36,765 bases of DNA, taken from an uncultured Saprospiraceae bacterium (GTDB lineage Bacteria > Bacteroidota > Bacteroidia > Chitinophagales > Saprospiraceae). The position numbers and the translations under genes are program-made. Shown here in pieces: positions 1-7,147 of this stretch (positions within the stretch are counted from its first letter, which is position 1; every line of letters starts with the position of its first letter). Below the pieces are notes generated by a model that had not been told where the DNA came from, ran no database searches, and was given only the letters and a program-made list of their open reading frames with translations. The stretch covers positions 1 through 36,765 of the forward strand of contig CALLLR010000120.1 of the NCBI GenBank assembly GCA_938008185.1, in the 5' to 3' direction.

Positions 1-28
1 TTAAAAAATTTCAATTCAAATACCAAAT

Positions 29-1054
29 ATGGGCAAAGTAGCAGATAAGAACAAGACCAAAGCTTCTAAACCGAAGTATTCCAAGGAATTATACCTCAAA
101 TGGTACGAGCAGATGCTTTTAATTCGTCGTTTTGAAGAAAAAGCATTGATGATGTATGGACAACAGAAAATCCGAGGTTTCTGCCACGTTTACATTGGCC
201 AGGAAGCTATTGCCGCGGGGATGGAAACGGCGCTTACCAAAGACGATTGTATCGTAACGGCTTACCGTCAACACGGAACGGCGTTGGGTCGTGGAGTTAC
301 TCCAAAGGAAGCAATGGCTGAACTATTTGGAAAAAAAACCGGGATCGTCGGTGGAAAAGGTGGCTCAATGCACTTCTTTTCAAAAGAGAACAACTATTTT
401 GGTGGAAACGGCATCGTTGGTGCACAAATCCCAATTGGCGCCGGAATCGGTTTTGCGGAAAAATACCGGGGTACCAAAAACCTTTCTGTTACCATGTTTG
501 GAGATGGTGCTGCCCGTCAGGGAGCTTTACACGAAGCCTTCAACATGGCCATGACCTGGAAATTACCGGTACTTTTTATTTGTGAAAATAACGGGTATGC
601 CATGGGAACTTCCGTCGAAAGAACCAGTAATATAGTAGATTTACACCGTATGGGAGACGGCTACGGAATGCCAAATGAAGCGGTGGATGGGATGCAGCCA
701 GAAACCGTTTACGAAGCTATTCAAAAAGCAGCCAAACATATTCGCAGTGGAAAAGGGCCTTACTTCCTCGAAATCAAAACTTACCGCTACAAAGGTCACT
801 CCGTCTCTGATCCAGCTAAATACCGTACCAAGGACGAATTGAACGATTACAAGGATAAAGATCCAATTAAAGTTACTGAAAAGAAGATTTTGGACGGAAA
901 AATGGCAACCGAAGCAGAGATCAAAGCCATTAAGGATAAAATTAAAAAATTAGTAGAGGAAGCAGTTGAATTTGCCGAAAATTCGGAATATCCGGATGGA
1001 GCGGGCATTTATGAGGACAATTACGTCCAGAAAGATTACCCTTATTTGGAGTAA
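29..1054 (+). CDS. pdhA: Pyruvate dehydrogenase E1 component, alpha subunit
   Basis: E1 alpha subunit of the pyruvate dehydrogenase complex: with E1 beta it decarboxylates pyruvate using thiamine diphosphate and passes the acetyl group to lipoyl-E2. The 341 residues are the usual length for a separate alpha chain. The thiamine-diphosphate motif is visible as GDG at 158-160 followed by NN at 187-188. The regulatory-loop region reads YRYKGHSVSDP, with a typical active-site His and Ser. A lysine-rich N-terminal stretch (about 1-19) precedes the conserved fold. No E1 beta or E2 gene follows; an intrinsic terminator lies about 30 nt after the stop, so it is either monocistronic or the last gene of an operon that starts outside the window. 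The ATG is preceded by AT-rich DNA without a Shine-Dalgarno site. Identification is firm; pyruvate as substrate, rather than a branched-chain 2-oxoacid, is inferred from overall similarity. Confidence 0.93.
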   Translation: MGKVADKNKTKASKPKYSKELYLKWYEQMLLIRRFEEKALMMYGQQKIRGFCHVYIGQEAIAAGMETALTKDDCIVTAYRQHGTALGRGVTPKEAMAELFGKKTGIVGGKGGSMHFFSKENNYFGGNGIVGAQIPIGAGIGFAEKYRGTKNLSVTMFGDGAARQGALHEAFNMAMTWKLPVLFICENNGYAMGTSVERTSNIVDLHRMGDGYGMPNEAVDGMQPETVYEAIQKAAKHIRSGKGPYFLEIKTYRYKGHSVSDPAKYRTKDELNDYKDKDPIKVTEKKILDGKMATEAEIKAIKDKIKKLVEEAVEFAENSEYPDGAGIYEDNYVQKDYPYLE

Positions 1055-1084
1055 ATCTTTTTTTCCTCCTTATTTTAGCTAACT

Positions 1085-1133
1085 AAGTGGATATATTGCC
1101 GTACAATTAAAGGCAGTATATCCACTTTTTTTT
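1085..1133 (+). terminator. Intrinsic terminator after pdhA
   Basis: An inverted repeat with arms AAGTGGATATA..GCC and GGC..TATATCCACTT around a loop of about 10 nt is followed by a run of eight T. It lies just downstream of the pdhA stop codon on the same strand. Confidence 0.85.
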
Positions 1134-1304
1134 ATAAAAAAAGAAATAACCCGAACATTGGAACCAATAGGAAGTAATTGATAAGTATATTTTTTCAACA
1201 TTTTCTCGAAAGATTGCTTATTTTTGCGCCCAAATTACCATTCATCCCTTACCAGCTTAACTAGTTGGTTATTATGTATTAAAAATAAATCAAGTACCTT
1301 ATTT

Positions 1305-2015
1305 ATGGCAACTAGAAGAAACCGAACCAGAAAAAACAAGCAGGAAGAAGAAAACCTGGTAGACGTGGTAGAAACACAGGAAAAACAATCCGAAGGTTTT
1401 CTGGAAGATAATCAAAATACTATTTTTGGTGTATTAGTAGCAGCTGTAGTTTTAATCGGCTTATACATGCTTTATAAGCAATTTTACGTAGCACCAAAAG
1501 AAAAACAGGCAGTTGAGCAAATGACTCAAGCCCAATTTCAATTTGCGCAGGATTCTTTTGCTTTGGCATTAACCAATCCGGGCGGAGGCTACGAAGGTTT
1601 TGCTGATTTAGCTAGCAACTATAGTGGTACCTCCTCAGGCAATACCTCAGAATTATACGCCGGTATTTCTTACCTGCAGCTGGGTGAATTTGACGCAGCT
1701 ATTGATCACCTCAAAGATTACGACGGAGCCGGCGAAATCGGCCCCATCCTCAAAAATGGTTTATTGGGAGATGCCTTCGCCGAAAAAAATGATATGGATC
1801 AGGCATTAAGCTATTATAAAAAAGCAGCTAACGCAGGAGACAATGAAGGGGTAACGCCTTATTATCTGCTTAAGCAAGGATTGTTGGAAATGAAAAACAA
1901 CAATAACGCCGCTGCCAAAGATGCTTTTACAAAAATTAAAGATAAATATCCTAACTCCCGTTTTGCTCAAGATGCCGAAAAATATCTTATGCGAGCGAGT
2001 GCTACGGCTATGTAA
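1305..2015 (+). CDS. Membrane-anchored tetratricopeptide-repeat protein (YfgM-like)
   Basis: The protein has 236 residues. A basic N-terminus (MATRRNRTRKNKQ) and an acidic stretch precede a single membrane segment near residues 41-58 (TIFGVLVAAVVLIGLYMLY). The rest is periplasmic and helical, with TPR-like units: an ELYAGISYLQLGEFDAAIDHL block, an AFAEKNDMDQALSYYKKAA block, and a final LLEMKNNNNAAAKDAFTKI block. This N-in, C-out layout resembles the YfgM/TPR_21 family, which associates with the Sec translocon and periplasmic chaperones in proteobacteria; the same role here is inference. I chose the ATG at 1305 because the open frame upstream (from 1224) encodes non-membrane, non-conserved sequence and the basic start fits an inner-membrane anchor. 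A terminator follows directly. From memory, similar TPR genes often sit next to ribH in Bacteroidota. Confidence 0.75.
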   Translation: MATRRNRTRKNKQEEENLVDVVETQEKQSEGFLEDNQNTIFGVLVAAVVLIGLYMLYKQFYVAPKEKQAVEQMTQAQFQFAQDSFALALTNPGGGYEGFADLASNYSGTSSGNTSELYAGISYLQLGEFDAAIDHLKDYDGAGEIGPILKNGLLGDAFAEKNDMDQALSYYKKAANAGDNEGVTPYYLLKQGLLEMKNNNNAAAKDAFTKIKDKYPNSRFAQDAEKYLMRASATAM

Positions 2016-2040
2016 AATAGTCAGTAATAAAAAAATAATA

Positions 2041-2076
2041 AAGGGGCGAGGCGGATTAATCCACCTGGCCCTTTTT
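2041..2076 (+). terminator. Intrinsic terminator after the TPR gene
   Basis: An interrupted hairpin with outer arms AAGGG..C / GGCCCTT and inner arms GGAT/ATCC is followed by a T run, 25 nt after the TPR gene stop. Confidence 0.7.
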
Positions 2077-2140
2077 AAATGTTGAGTCCTTGAAACTAAC
2101 AAGTAGTGCAAGTATCCAACAGGAAATTAAGTAATTCTTC

Positions 2141-2354
2141 GAAGTTGTTTAAGAATTCGAAAAGCAGCTGAGGCAGGAAGATTTTTATGTCAATCGACCC
2201 TCTTTTTAGAGCCCGCCTGCCGGCCGGCAGGTGCGTAGCCGCGCTACATTAGCTAATGCAAATTAGCGAACCCGAAGGGACGGGAAGCAAAAAAGGGGAA
2301 GAGTGGCAGAAAAAGATCCTGACGCAAGCATTTTTGGAGTTTTTAAACAACTTC
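2141..2354. repeat. GC-rich palindromic block inside 12-bp inverted repeats (MITE- or REP-like)
   Basis: The 354-nt gap between the TPR gene and ribH holds this element and no convincing gene. GAAGTTGTTTAA at 2141-2152 is the exact reverse complement of TTAAACAACTTC at 2343-2354. Inside lie a perfect 16-bp palindrome CCTGCCGGCCGGCAGG (2216-2231), a hairpin GTAGC-CGC-GCTAC (2235-2247), a hairpin GCTAAT-GCAA-ATTAGC (2252-2267), and CCCG-AAGGGA-CGGG (2271-2284). The core is much richer in G+C than its surroundings. The CCCGAAGGG and ACGGGA pieces also occur in the repeats near 6.8 and 15.4 kb. There is no transposase, and I see no clear target-site duplication. The right arm ends 15 nt before the first ribH ATG. 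Confidence 0.5.
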
Positions 2355-2369
2355 TTCACCTAAAATCTA

Positions 2370-2891
2370 ATGATCATGGCCAGTGCCTTAAAAAATTTAT
2401 CGGAATACGACCAGAAAACCCTTCCCGATATCACAAATCTAAAATTTGGAATCGTCGTTTCAGAATGGAACAAGGACATAACCCACGCACTCTACGAAGG
2501 TTGCTACGATACCTTGATTCAACACGGTGCAGCAGTAGAGAATATCTACACCACTCAGGTACCAGGTGCATTTGAACTACCCGTTGGCGCCAAGATGCTC
2601 GCGGGGCGACACCGCCTGGATGCGGTGATTTGCCTGGGTTGTGTAATCAAAGGCGAGACCAGCCACAACGATTATATCAATACCGCCGTCGCCCACGGAT
2701 TGACCACCTTAAGTATCGCTTCCGGTAAACCTATGATCTACGGTGTACTTACTCCCAACGATGAGCAACAAGCCAAAGATCGCTCCGGTGGAAAGCATGG
2801 AAATAAAGGAGTAGAAGCAGCCATTACCGCCATCCGTATGGGTGCTTTAAAAGAAGAGCTGAAAACAGCAAGTAAAGGAATTGGATTTTAG
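2370..2891 (+). CDS. ribH: 6,7-dimethyl-8-ribityllumazine synthase
   Basis: Penultimate enzyme of riboflavin synthesis: it condenses 5-amino-6-ribitylamino-uracil with 3,4-dihydroxy-2-butanone 4-phosphate to give lumazine, and normally assembles into pentamers or 60-mers in the cytoplasm. Visible family motifs are FGIVVSEWN near residue 26, the GAFELP substrate loop at 66-71, and GETSHNDY with the catalytic His at 99. A conserved C-terminal block (GVLTPNDEQQAKDRSGGKHGNKG) carries the phosphate-binding Arg/Lys. At 173 residues it is slightly longer than the family because of an N-terminal extension of about 20 residues. Two in-frame ATG codons (2370 and 2376) are possible starts. No FMN riboswitch is recognisable upstream; instead the GC-rich repeat lies almost against the start. 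Confidence 0.95.
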   Translation: MIMASALKNLSEYDQKTLPDITNLKFGIVVSEWNKDITHALYEGCYDTLIQHGAAVENIYTTQVPGAFELPVGAKMLAGRHRLDAVICLGCVIKGETSHNDYINTAVAHGLTTLSIASGKPMIYGVLTPNDEQQAKDRSGGKHGNKGVEAAITAIRMGALKEELKTASKGIGF

Positions 2892-2930
2892 GAATTTTTC
2901 CTTTTTGAAAAAATCACAACTTAGTTGAAT

Positions 2931-2970
2931 AAAAAACGGATCGTATCCCGGGAAATACGATCCGTTTTTT
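2931..2970. terminator. Bidirectional terminator between ribH and ilvE
   Basis: A perfect 16-bp inverted repeat (AAAAAACGGATCGTAT at 2931-2946 and its complement at 2955-2970) surrounds an 8-nt loop, CCCGGGAA. A-tract and T-tract arms give a U-run in both directions, which suits its place between two convergent genes. Confidence 0.9.
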
Positions 2971-3068
2971 TAGTTTGAGCAAAATCTCTAAAAAGATAGC
3001 TACGACTACCCGATAGACAGCATTTAAATCAATACTGAAAATTAAACATTCGATATTCAATGAATGTT

Positions 3069-4148
3069 TTACACCGACACTCGTTCCAGTTTTTCAATCG
3101 GACGGACCCAACCATTGGGATCTTCCAAAGTTCCGGCACGTAATCCGTCGATGGTGGTTTTTAGCATCTTTCCTATTTTACGCTCCTCCATCGGAGGCAG
3201 TACCATCGTTAAATCTTTATAAGTAATTTCACAAACGTGAGAAACAACCGCAGCAGTTCCGGAACCAAAACACTCTTCTAATTTTCCAGCTCGGTAAGCT
3301 TCAACTACTTCGTCAATGGGTAATCTTTTCTCAATCACTTCGATCCCTTTATCTTGAGCAATTTGAATGAGTGTCCGGCGCGTAATTCCTTTTAGTATGG
3401 CACCATCCGTTTCGGGTGTTACTAATTTTCCGTCTATTACGAAAAATAAATTCATGGTTCCGGCTTCCTGAATATATTTAAACTCTTTGGCATCCATCCA
3501 CATCACCTGATCGTAACCACTGGCCTTGGCTTTCGTAGCAGGCAATAAAGACGCAGCATAGTTTCCAGCCGCTTTAGCTTCTCCTACCCCACCGATAACT
3601 GCTCGCACGTATTGATCTTCGGCAATCAACCGTACCGGCTTGGAATAATATGGACCAACTGGACCGGTAAAGATGATAAATTTATAAGTATCAGATGGAG
3701 CAACTCCAATAAATTCACCATTACCAAACATAAACGGTCTCAGATACAAAGCACTACCCTCTGCCGGCGGAATCCACTCGTGCTCCAGACCGACCAATTT
3801 TTCTACCGCATCCACAAAAACAGTTTCCGGAAATTCCGGCATGGACAAACGACGCGCCGAAGCATTGAGTCGCTGTGCATGTAACTCAGGTCGAAACAAC
3901 ATCGGCTGACCATCTTTACTTTTCGATGCTTTCATTCCTTCAAAAATCGCCTGACCATAATGTAATGCCATACACGCTGGATGTACTTCAAAAGGCCCAA
4001 AAGGAGCGATCTGATAATTGCCCCATTCTCCATCTTTATAATCGGCGGTAAACATATGGTCTGAAAAAGTACGACCGAAAGGAATATTGTCAAAATCAAC
4101 GCTCGAAATACGAGATGAGGCTACGGGCTGGATGGAAATTTTTGTCAT
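3069..4148 (-). CDS. ilvE: Branched-chain amino-acid aminotransferase
   Basis: PLP-dependent fold-type IV aminotransferase that interconverts leucine, isoleucine and valine with their 2-oxoacids. The 359-residue length and the motifs match the longer class found in eukaryotes and many bacteria rather than the 310-residue E. coli form. The Schiff-base lysine is K192 in GEAKAAGNYAASLLPATKAKASGYDQ. E228 in YIQEAGTMNLFF corresponds to the cofactor-ring ligand, and ILKGITRRTL (about 252-261) is the phosphate-binding turn. The C-terminal ECFGSGTAAVVSHV block is also typical. The ATG at 4148 is preceded by a well-spaced Bacteroidota promoter. It is transcribed alone, facing ribH with a shared bidirectional terminator, and diverges from the psi-like/rdgB pair. 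Confidence 0.95.
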   Translation of the reverse strand: MTKISIQPVASSRISSVDFDNIPFGRTFSDHMFTADYKDGEWGNYQIAPFGPFEVHPACMALHYGQAIFEGMKASKSKDGQPMLFRPELHAQRLNASARRLSMPEFPETVFVDAVEKLVGLEHEWIPPAEGSALYLRPFMFGNGEFIGVAPSDTYKFIIFTGPVGPYYSKPVRLIAEDQYVRAVIGGVGEAKAAGNYAASLLPATKAKASGYDQVMWMDAKEFKYIQEAGTMNLFFVIDGKLVTPETDGAILKGITRRTLIQIAQDKGIEVIEKRLPIDEVVEAYRAGKLEECFGSGTAAVVSHVCEITYKDLTMVLPPMEERKIGKMLKTTIDGLRAGTLEDPNGWVRPIEKLERVSV

Positions 4149-4179
4149 AATTGGTTTTAATTAAGATTTGGAATCTGTA

Positions 4180-4211
4180 CAAATTTATGTATATTTAACC
4201 TGGAAATCAAA
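4180..4211 (-). promoter_or_regulatory. Bacteroidota-type promoter of ilvE
   Basis: On the minus strand TTTG (4211-4208) is followed after 20 nt by TAAATTTG (4187-4180). This matches the known Bacteroidota sigma-ABfr pattern TTTG-N19/20-TAnnTTTG. It ends 31 nt upstream of the ilvE ATG. Confidence 0.6.
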
Positions 4212-4272
4212 TTTAAATTTTGTTTTCACCAAATTAAATATATCTCAACAAAATTATATTCTTTAATTTTAC

Positions 4273-4755
4273 ATGAAGTCAAATTTTATATTAAATCCTA
4301 GTTTTTTTACCACGAATTTATATATCGTTTCTGACGAAAAAAAATCGGAATTTAATCTGCGGGGAAGCAACCAAAAACAATTAATGATCGTCTACCGAGC
4401 AGATAATACGCCATTGGACGAGGATTTTCTATCAAAAATCCTAGGTGCCGTCCAATATGATTTACAACAAGATACAACATTAATTGAATTAAGTGAATAC
4501 CAGAATTTTAGTTTTCAAATTTTTTCCAAAACCTTGAATCCTCGGCATTTCATCAGCTTGGGATTGAATCCTGAAGAGTTGGGTTTAAACTTAAGTAGTC
4601 AGCTATATCAACCGTTGAACACCGAAGATTGTTCTTTTTTATTTGTAAATAATTTAGCAGAAATTAAGCAGGATACTAATAAAAAAGCGGCGCTGTGGGG
4701 ATGTTTACAATCCATGTTTATCAACCCCGAAAAGGAGACGAATGAAAAAGGATAA
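4273..4755 (+). CDS. Unknown protein, possible DNA polymerase III psi-like subunit
   Basis: A cytoplasmic protein of 160 residues without signal or membrane segment. I do not recognise it with certainty. Its layout is a predicted strand (QLMIVYR, about 36-42), a helix (LDEDFLSKILGAVQYD), a strand (TTLIEL), a hydrophobic strand-turn (HFISLGLNPEELGL) and a final helix KKAALWGCLQSMF. This recalls E. coli HolD (psi): a similar short alpha/beta fold, a strand-helix opening with PL..FLS.IL.A, and a last helix of the form aRAALWQQI. Psi links the clamp loader to chi and SSB. The match is from memory of HolD and is only suggestive. The 3' end overlaps the rdgB start by 14 nt, so the two genes are probably translationally coupled. 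It could equally be an unrelated lineage-specific protein. Confidence 0.45.
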   Translation: MKSNFILNPSFFTTNLYIVSDEKKSEFNLRGSNQKQLMIVYRADNTPLDEDFLSKILGAVQYDLQQDTTLIELSEYQNFSFQIFSKTLNPRHFISLGLNPEELGLNLSSQLYQPLNTEDCSFLFVNNLAEIKQDTNKKAALWGCLQSMFINPEKETNEKG

Positions 4756-5353
4756 TACATTACTTCCCACGCTGATATTTGCGACGGGAAACCCTGGTAA
4801 AGCCAAAGAAGTTGGCGAACTGCTCACGGGATTAATGAAGGTCAAAAGCTTAAAAGATATCGGTTTTACGGAGGATATTCCGGAAGATCATCCTACTTTG
4901 GAAGCCAATGCCATTCAAAAAGCCCAACATATTTACGATCGCTACGGCGAAGATTGCTTTGCGGAAGATACAGGAATGGAAGTTTTAGCACTCGATGGAG
5001 CACCAGGCGTTTATTCGGCGCGATACGCAGGACCACAACGCAGCGATCAGGATAACATGGATTTAGTGCTGAAAAATTTGACCGATAAAAATGACCGCAG
5101 CGCACAATTCAGAACCGTAGTCGCCTTAATTCTCAAGGGAGAAATACACACGTTTACCGGGATTGTAACTGGTAAAATAGCAAAGATAAAAACAGGCGAA
5201 AAAGGTTTTGGCTACGATCCTCTTTTTATTCCCGATGGATATACCATCAGTTTTGCCGAAATGGAAGCAAAAGAAAAAAATAAAATCAGTCACCGGGGAC
5301 GCGCCATCGAAAAATTAATTAAATTTTTAAAACAACAGAAAGCAACCAAATAA
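4742..5353 (+). CDS. rdgB: Non-canonical purine NTP pyrophosphatase (RdgB/HAM1 family)
   Basis: House-cleaning enzyme that hydrolyses dITP, XTP and related deaminated purine triphosphates to monophosphates and pyrophosphate, keeping them out of DNA and RNA. Family motifs are clear: ATGNPGKAKE at 14-23 (nucleotide binding), AEDTGMEVLALDGAPGVYSARYAG at about 74-97 with the metal-binding acidic residues, GFGYDPLF, and SHRGRAIEKL near the C-terminus. The length, 203 aa, is normal. The start at 4742 lies inside the preceding gene but has an unusually good Shine-Dalgarno site for this phylum, AAGGAG at 4732-4737, four bases before the ATG. This supports an overlapping, coupled start. Confidence 0.95.
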   Translation: MKKDNTLLPTLIFATGNPGKAKEVGELLTGLMKVKSLKDIGFTEDIPEDHPTLEANAIQKAQHIYDRYGEDCFAEDTGMEVLALDGAPGVYSARYAGPQRSDQDNMDLVLKNLTDKNDRSAQFRTVVALILKGEIHTFTGIVTGKIAKIKTGEKGFGYDPLFIPDGYTISFAEMEAKEKNKISHRGRAIEKLIKFLKQQKATK

Positions 5354-5418
5354 TTTGAGTTTATCCTCAAAAACCAACTGAGAGACCATATTTTACTTAG
5401 TATCAGAAATACTTTATT

Positions 5419-5991
5419 ATGATCACTCCAACTTACACTTTACCACTCATTACCGAGGAAGCACTCATCAGTGGGTGTATTTCAGGAAGAGCGGATTACC
5501 AGAAAATACTTTTTCATAAGTATTCTGCTACGATGTTTGCGGTTTGTCTGCGGTACGCTCCGGACTATCATCAGGCGGAAGATTTTCTGCAGGAAGGTTT
5601 TATTAAGGTATTCAATAAATTGCACCAGTACGCCAACAAAGGATCTTTTGAAGGATGGTTGCGGACCATCTTTGTCAATAACTCAATTGAGGCATTGCGA
5701 AAAAATAAAAAATGGTACGAACTGTTTCCAAACGACCAATCGCCACAGCTCGTTACCACTAATGATATTCTGGACAAAATGGCTACGCAGGAATTACTCC
5801 AATGCATTCAGAAACTACCCGATGGCTACCGAACCATCTTTAATTTGTATGTGATCGAAGGATTATCTCACCGGGAAATTAGTGAGATGCTCGAAATCTC
5901 CGAAGGAACTTCAAAATCGCAACTATCACGCGCCAGAACTGCCTTGCAAAGAATTATCAGTCTTAGAGATAACCAACTTGAAAGTATATAA
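5419..5991 (+). CDS. RNA polymerase ECF-type sigma factor
   Basis: A 190-residue extracytoplasmic-function sigma-70 factor. Region 2 is about 27-93: FHKYSATMFAVCLRYAPDYHQAEDFLQEGFIKVFNKLHQY, with the core-binding and -10-recognition helices, then GSFEGWLRTIFVNNSIEALRK. Region 4 is about 125-180, LPDGYRTIFNLYVIEGLSHREISEMLEISEGTSKSQLSRARTAL, a helix-turn-helix for the -35 element. No C-terminal extension or anti-sigma domain is fused. The gene begins 65 nt after rdgB. Its stop is separated by only 4 nt from the start of a single-span protein that is a probable anti-sigma partner. Its target promoters cannot be read from the window; the neighbouring T9SS cassette is one candidate. Confidence 0.93.
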   Translation: MITPTYTLPLITEEALISGCISGRADYQKILFHKYSATMFAVCLRYAPDYHQAEDFLQEGFIKVFNKLHQYANKGSFEGWLRTIFVNNSIEALRKNKKWYELFPNDQSPQLVTTNDILDKMATQELLQCIQKLPDGYRTIFNLYVIEGLSHREISEMLEISEGTSKSQLSRARTALQRIISLRDNQLESI

Positions 5992-5995
5992 CCTC

Positions 5996-6772
5996 ATGAA
6001 AAATAACAACAACAACGACAATAACAATAACCACGAATTTGACGAAACGTTTAGCCAACGGTTTTCAGATTTCCAGTTCAACCCAGATCCAGCCTTCTTT
6101 GACCGGATAGAGTCAAACATGGACAATAATGAATTTGATCTGGAATTAAAAACTCGTTTTGAAGAATTTAGCGTAACTCCATCTGATAAGATTTGGGAAT
6201 CGGTCCGACCAAATCTTCCATTACATCTTGGATTACGTATTCAATTACAACGACTCAGCCGTGTGGCCGCCGCTGTACTTCTATTAATGACCGGATTCTA
6301 CCTTTTTCAAATTCAGCAAAATCAACCGTTGGTTGCTAGCGCCCAAACGGTCCTTCCTTCACAAGAAAATACAAGTGTAATTACTGCTAAAACCGATTTT
6401 GTCTTTGAAGTACCAGCATCTGTACCAGCAAAGGAAGTAGAAAAAAATAAAACCACAAAAAAATTACGTAAAAAGAGAAAATCCCAGCAAAAAGGAACCT
6501 CCGATTACCTGGCTTTAATTCTGGAAGAAGAGGATGAATTCGATGCCTTCATTGATCATAAAAAAATGAAAAAATTATTACAACCGGTCGAAAAACTTTC
6601 TCCCGATTTTATGTCCGCTTCGGCACTAGCCCCACTACCCCGTTACGAAAGTTATCCAATAACCAACGATGACATTGAATTAAACATCAACATTCCTCTA
6701 CAAGTAGTTGAACCACACGAAGTAGATGAACTGATTAGATTATACAATAAAGCCCAACGGATGGAAAAATAA
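5996..6772 (+). CDS. Single-span membrane protein, probable anti-sigma partner
   Basis: 258 residues starting at the ATG 4 nt after the sigma factor stop; an open frame continues upstream inside the sigma gene but is not needed. The N-terminus is an Asn-rich tract (NNNNNDNNNN) encoded by AAC/AAT repeats. Two related motifs follow: FDETFSQRFSDF..NPDPAFFDRI (15-38) and FDLELKTRFEEF..TPSDKIWESV (47-70). Both have the form FD..(F/L)..RF-acidic-F..P....(F/W)..(I/V). One membrane helix lies at about 89-107. The C-terminal half has a Lys/Arg-rich patch (KKLRKKRKSQQKG) and then an acidic region. The layout, a short cytoplasmic region, one helix and an outer domain just after an ECF sigma gene, is what anti-sigma factors of Bacteroidota look like. 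It lacks a recognisable zinc HxxxCxxC motif, so the role is inferred mainly from position. Confidence 0.6.
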   Translation: MKNNNNNDNNNNHEFDETFSQRFSDFQFNPDPAFFDRIESNMDNNEFDLELKTRFEEFSVTPSDKIWESVRPNLPLHLGLRIQLQRLSRVAAAVLLLMTGFYLFQIQQNQPLVASAQTVLPSQENTSVITAKTDFVFEVPASVPAKEVEKNKTTKKLRKKRKSQQKGTSDYLALILEEEDEFDAFIDHKKMKKLLQPVEKLSPDFMSASALAPLPRYESYPITNDDIELNINIPLQVVEPHEVDELIRLYNKAQRMEK

Positions 6773-6790
6773 CCAAACGATCCCGAAGAT

Positions 6791-6866
6791 GAACGAACGG
6801 TCCCGAAGGGTGGCATATGACAATATGCCAAGAGAGTAAACCGCGAAAGCGGACGGAATGGCTCTT
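6791..6866. repeat. Dispersed structured repeat, copy near 6.8 kb
   Basis: Two hairpins stand in series: GGCATAT-GACA-ATATGCC (6812-6829) and CCGC-GAAA-GCGG (6841-6852). They are bracketed by GTCCCGAAG and ACGGAATGGC, which pair imperfectly. The same order of parts occurs at 15.4 kb. Immediately before it, ACGATCCCGAAG (6777-6788) is a partial second copy of its left edge. The 375-nt gap between the anti-sigma candidate and the OmpA-like gene is otherwise filled by two terminators and a 41-bp repeat; I see no gene there. Confidence 0.7.
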
Positions 6867-6922
6867 TATATTGGCAGATTAAACTTACCTCTTGATAAAA
6901 GATTCCTGATATTTCCCAAAGT

Positions 6923-6968
6923 AAAAAATCACTAAAACTCCCTTTTGGGTACAGGTTAGTGATTTTTT
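6923..6968. terminator. Terminator of the sigma/anti-sigma operon
   Basis: AAAAAATCACTAA (6923-6935) and TTAGTGATTTTTT (6956-6968) form a perfect 13-bp stem. A smaller CCC/GGG hairpin sits in the 20-nt loop. A- and T-tracts at both ends make it usable in both directions. Confidence 0.8.
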
Positions 6969-6994
6969 CGTTAAATCGAATAAATAATTCAAAT

Positions 6995-7035
6995 GATCAT
7001 TTGGGAGCATACAAATTATTTTGGAATAAAGTCTA
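6995..7035. repeat. 41-bp direct repeat, copy 1
   Basis: It matches 9687-9727 at 37 of 41 positions, in the same orientation. It lies about 110 nt beyond the stop codon of the OmpA-like gene, past that gene's terminator. It overlaps a 12-bp palindrome AAATGATCATTT (6991-7002). Unlike copy 2 it lacks the left arm that would form a long hairpin. Confidence 0.75.
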
Positions 7036-7050
7036 CTATATCCTCCAAAT

Positions 7051-7094
7051 AAAAAACCCCGAAGGTATGCAGACTAACTGATTCCTCCGGGGTT
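7051..7094 (-). terminator. Terminator of the T9SS cassette (OmpA-like gene)
   Basis: On the minus strand AACCCCGGAGG pairs with CCTTCGGGGTT (one mismatch) across a 19-nt loop and is followed by TTTTTTATTT. It lies 54 nt after the stop of the OmpA-like gene. Confidence 0.85.
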
Positions 7095-7147
7095 CATTAT
7101 ATTAAGATAATAATGAAGTTTTCTAATAATTAGATGATTGCACGGCC

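Noticed and set aside
2303-2575. A 90-codon frame beginning GTG just before ribH
   Set aside because: Most of it is the ribH gene read in another frame, it starts within the repeat element, and its product resembles nothing. Any coding before 2370 is unsupported.
5354-5371. TTTGAG/CTCAAA hairpin after rdgB as a terminator
   Set aside because: Only six weak pairs and no T-run; at most a minor structure, so rdgB may read through to the sigma gene.
5882-5995. A longer start for the anti-sigma candidate inside the sigma gene
   Set aside because: The added 38 residues are the region 4 coding sequence of the sigma factor read in another frame; the ATG at 5996, 4 nt after the sigma stop, is the natural start.
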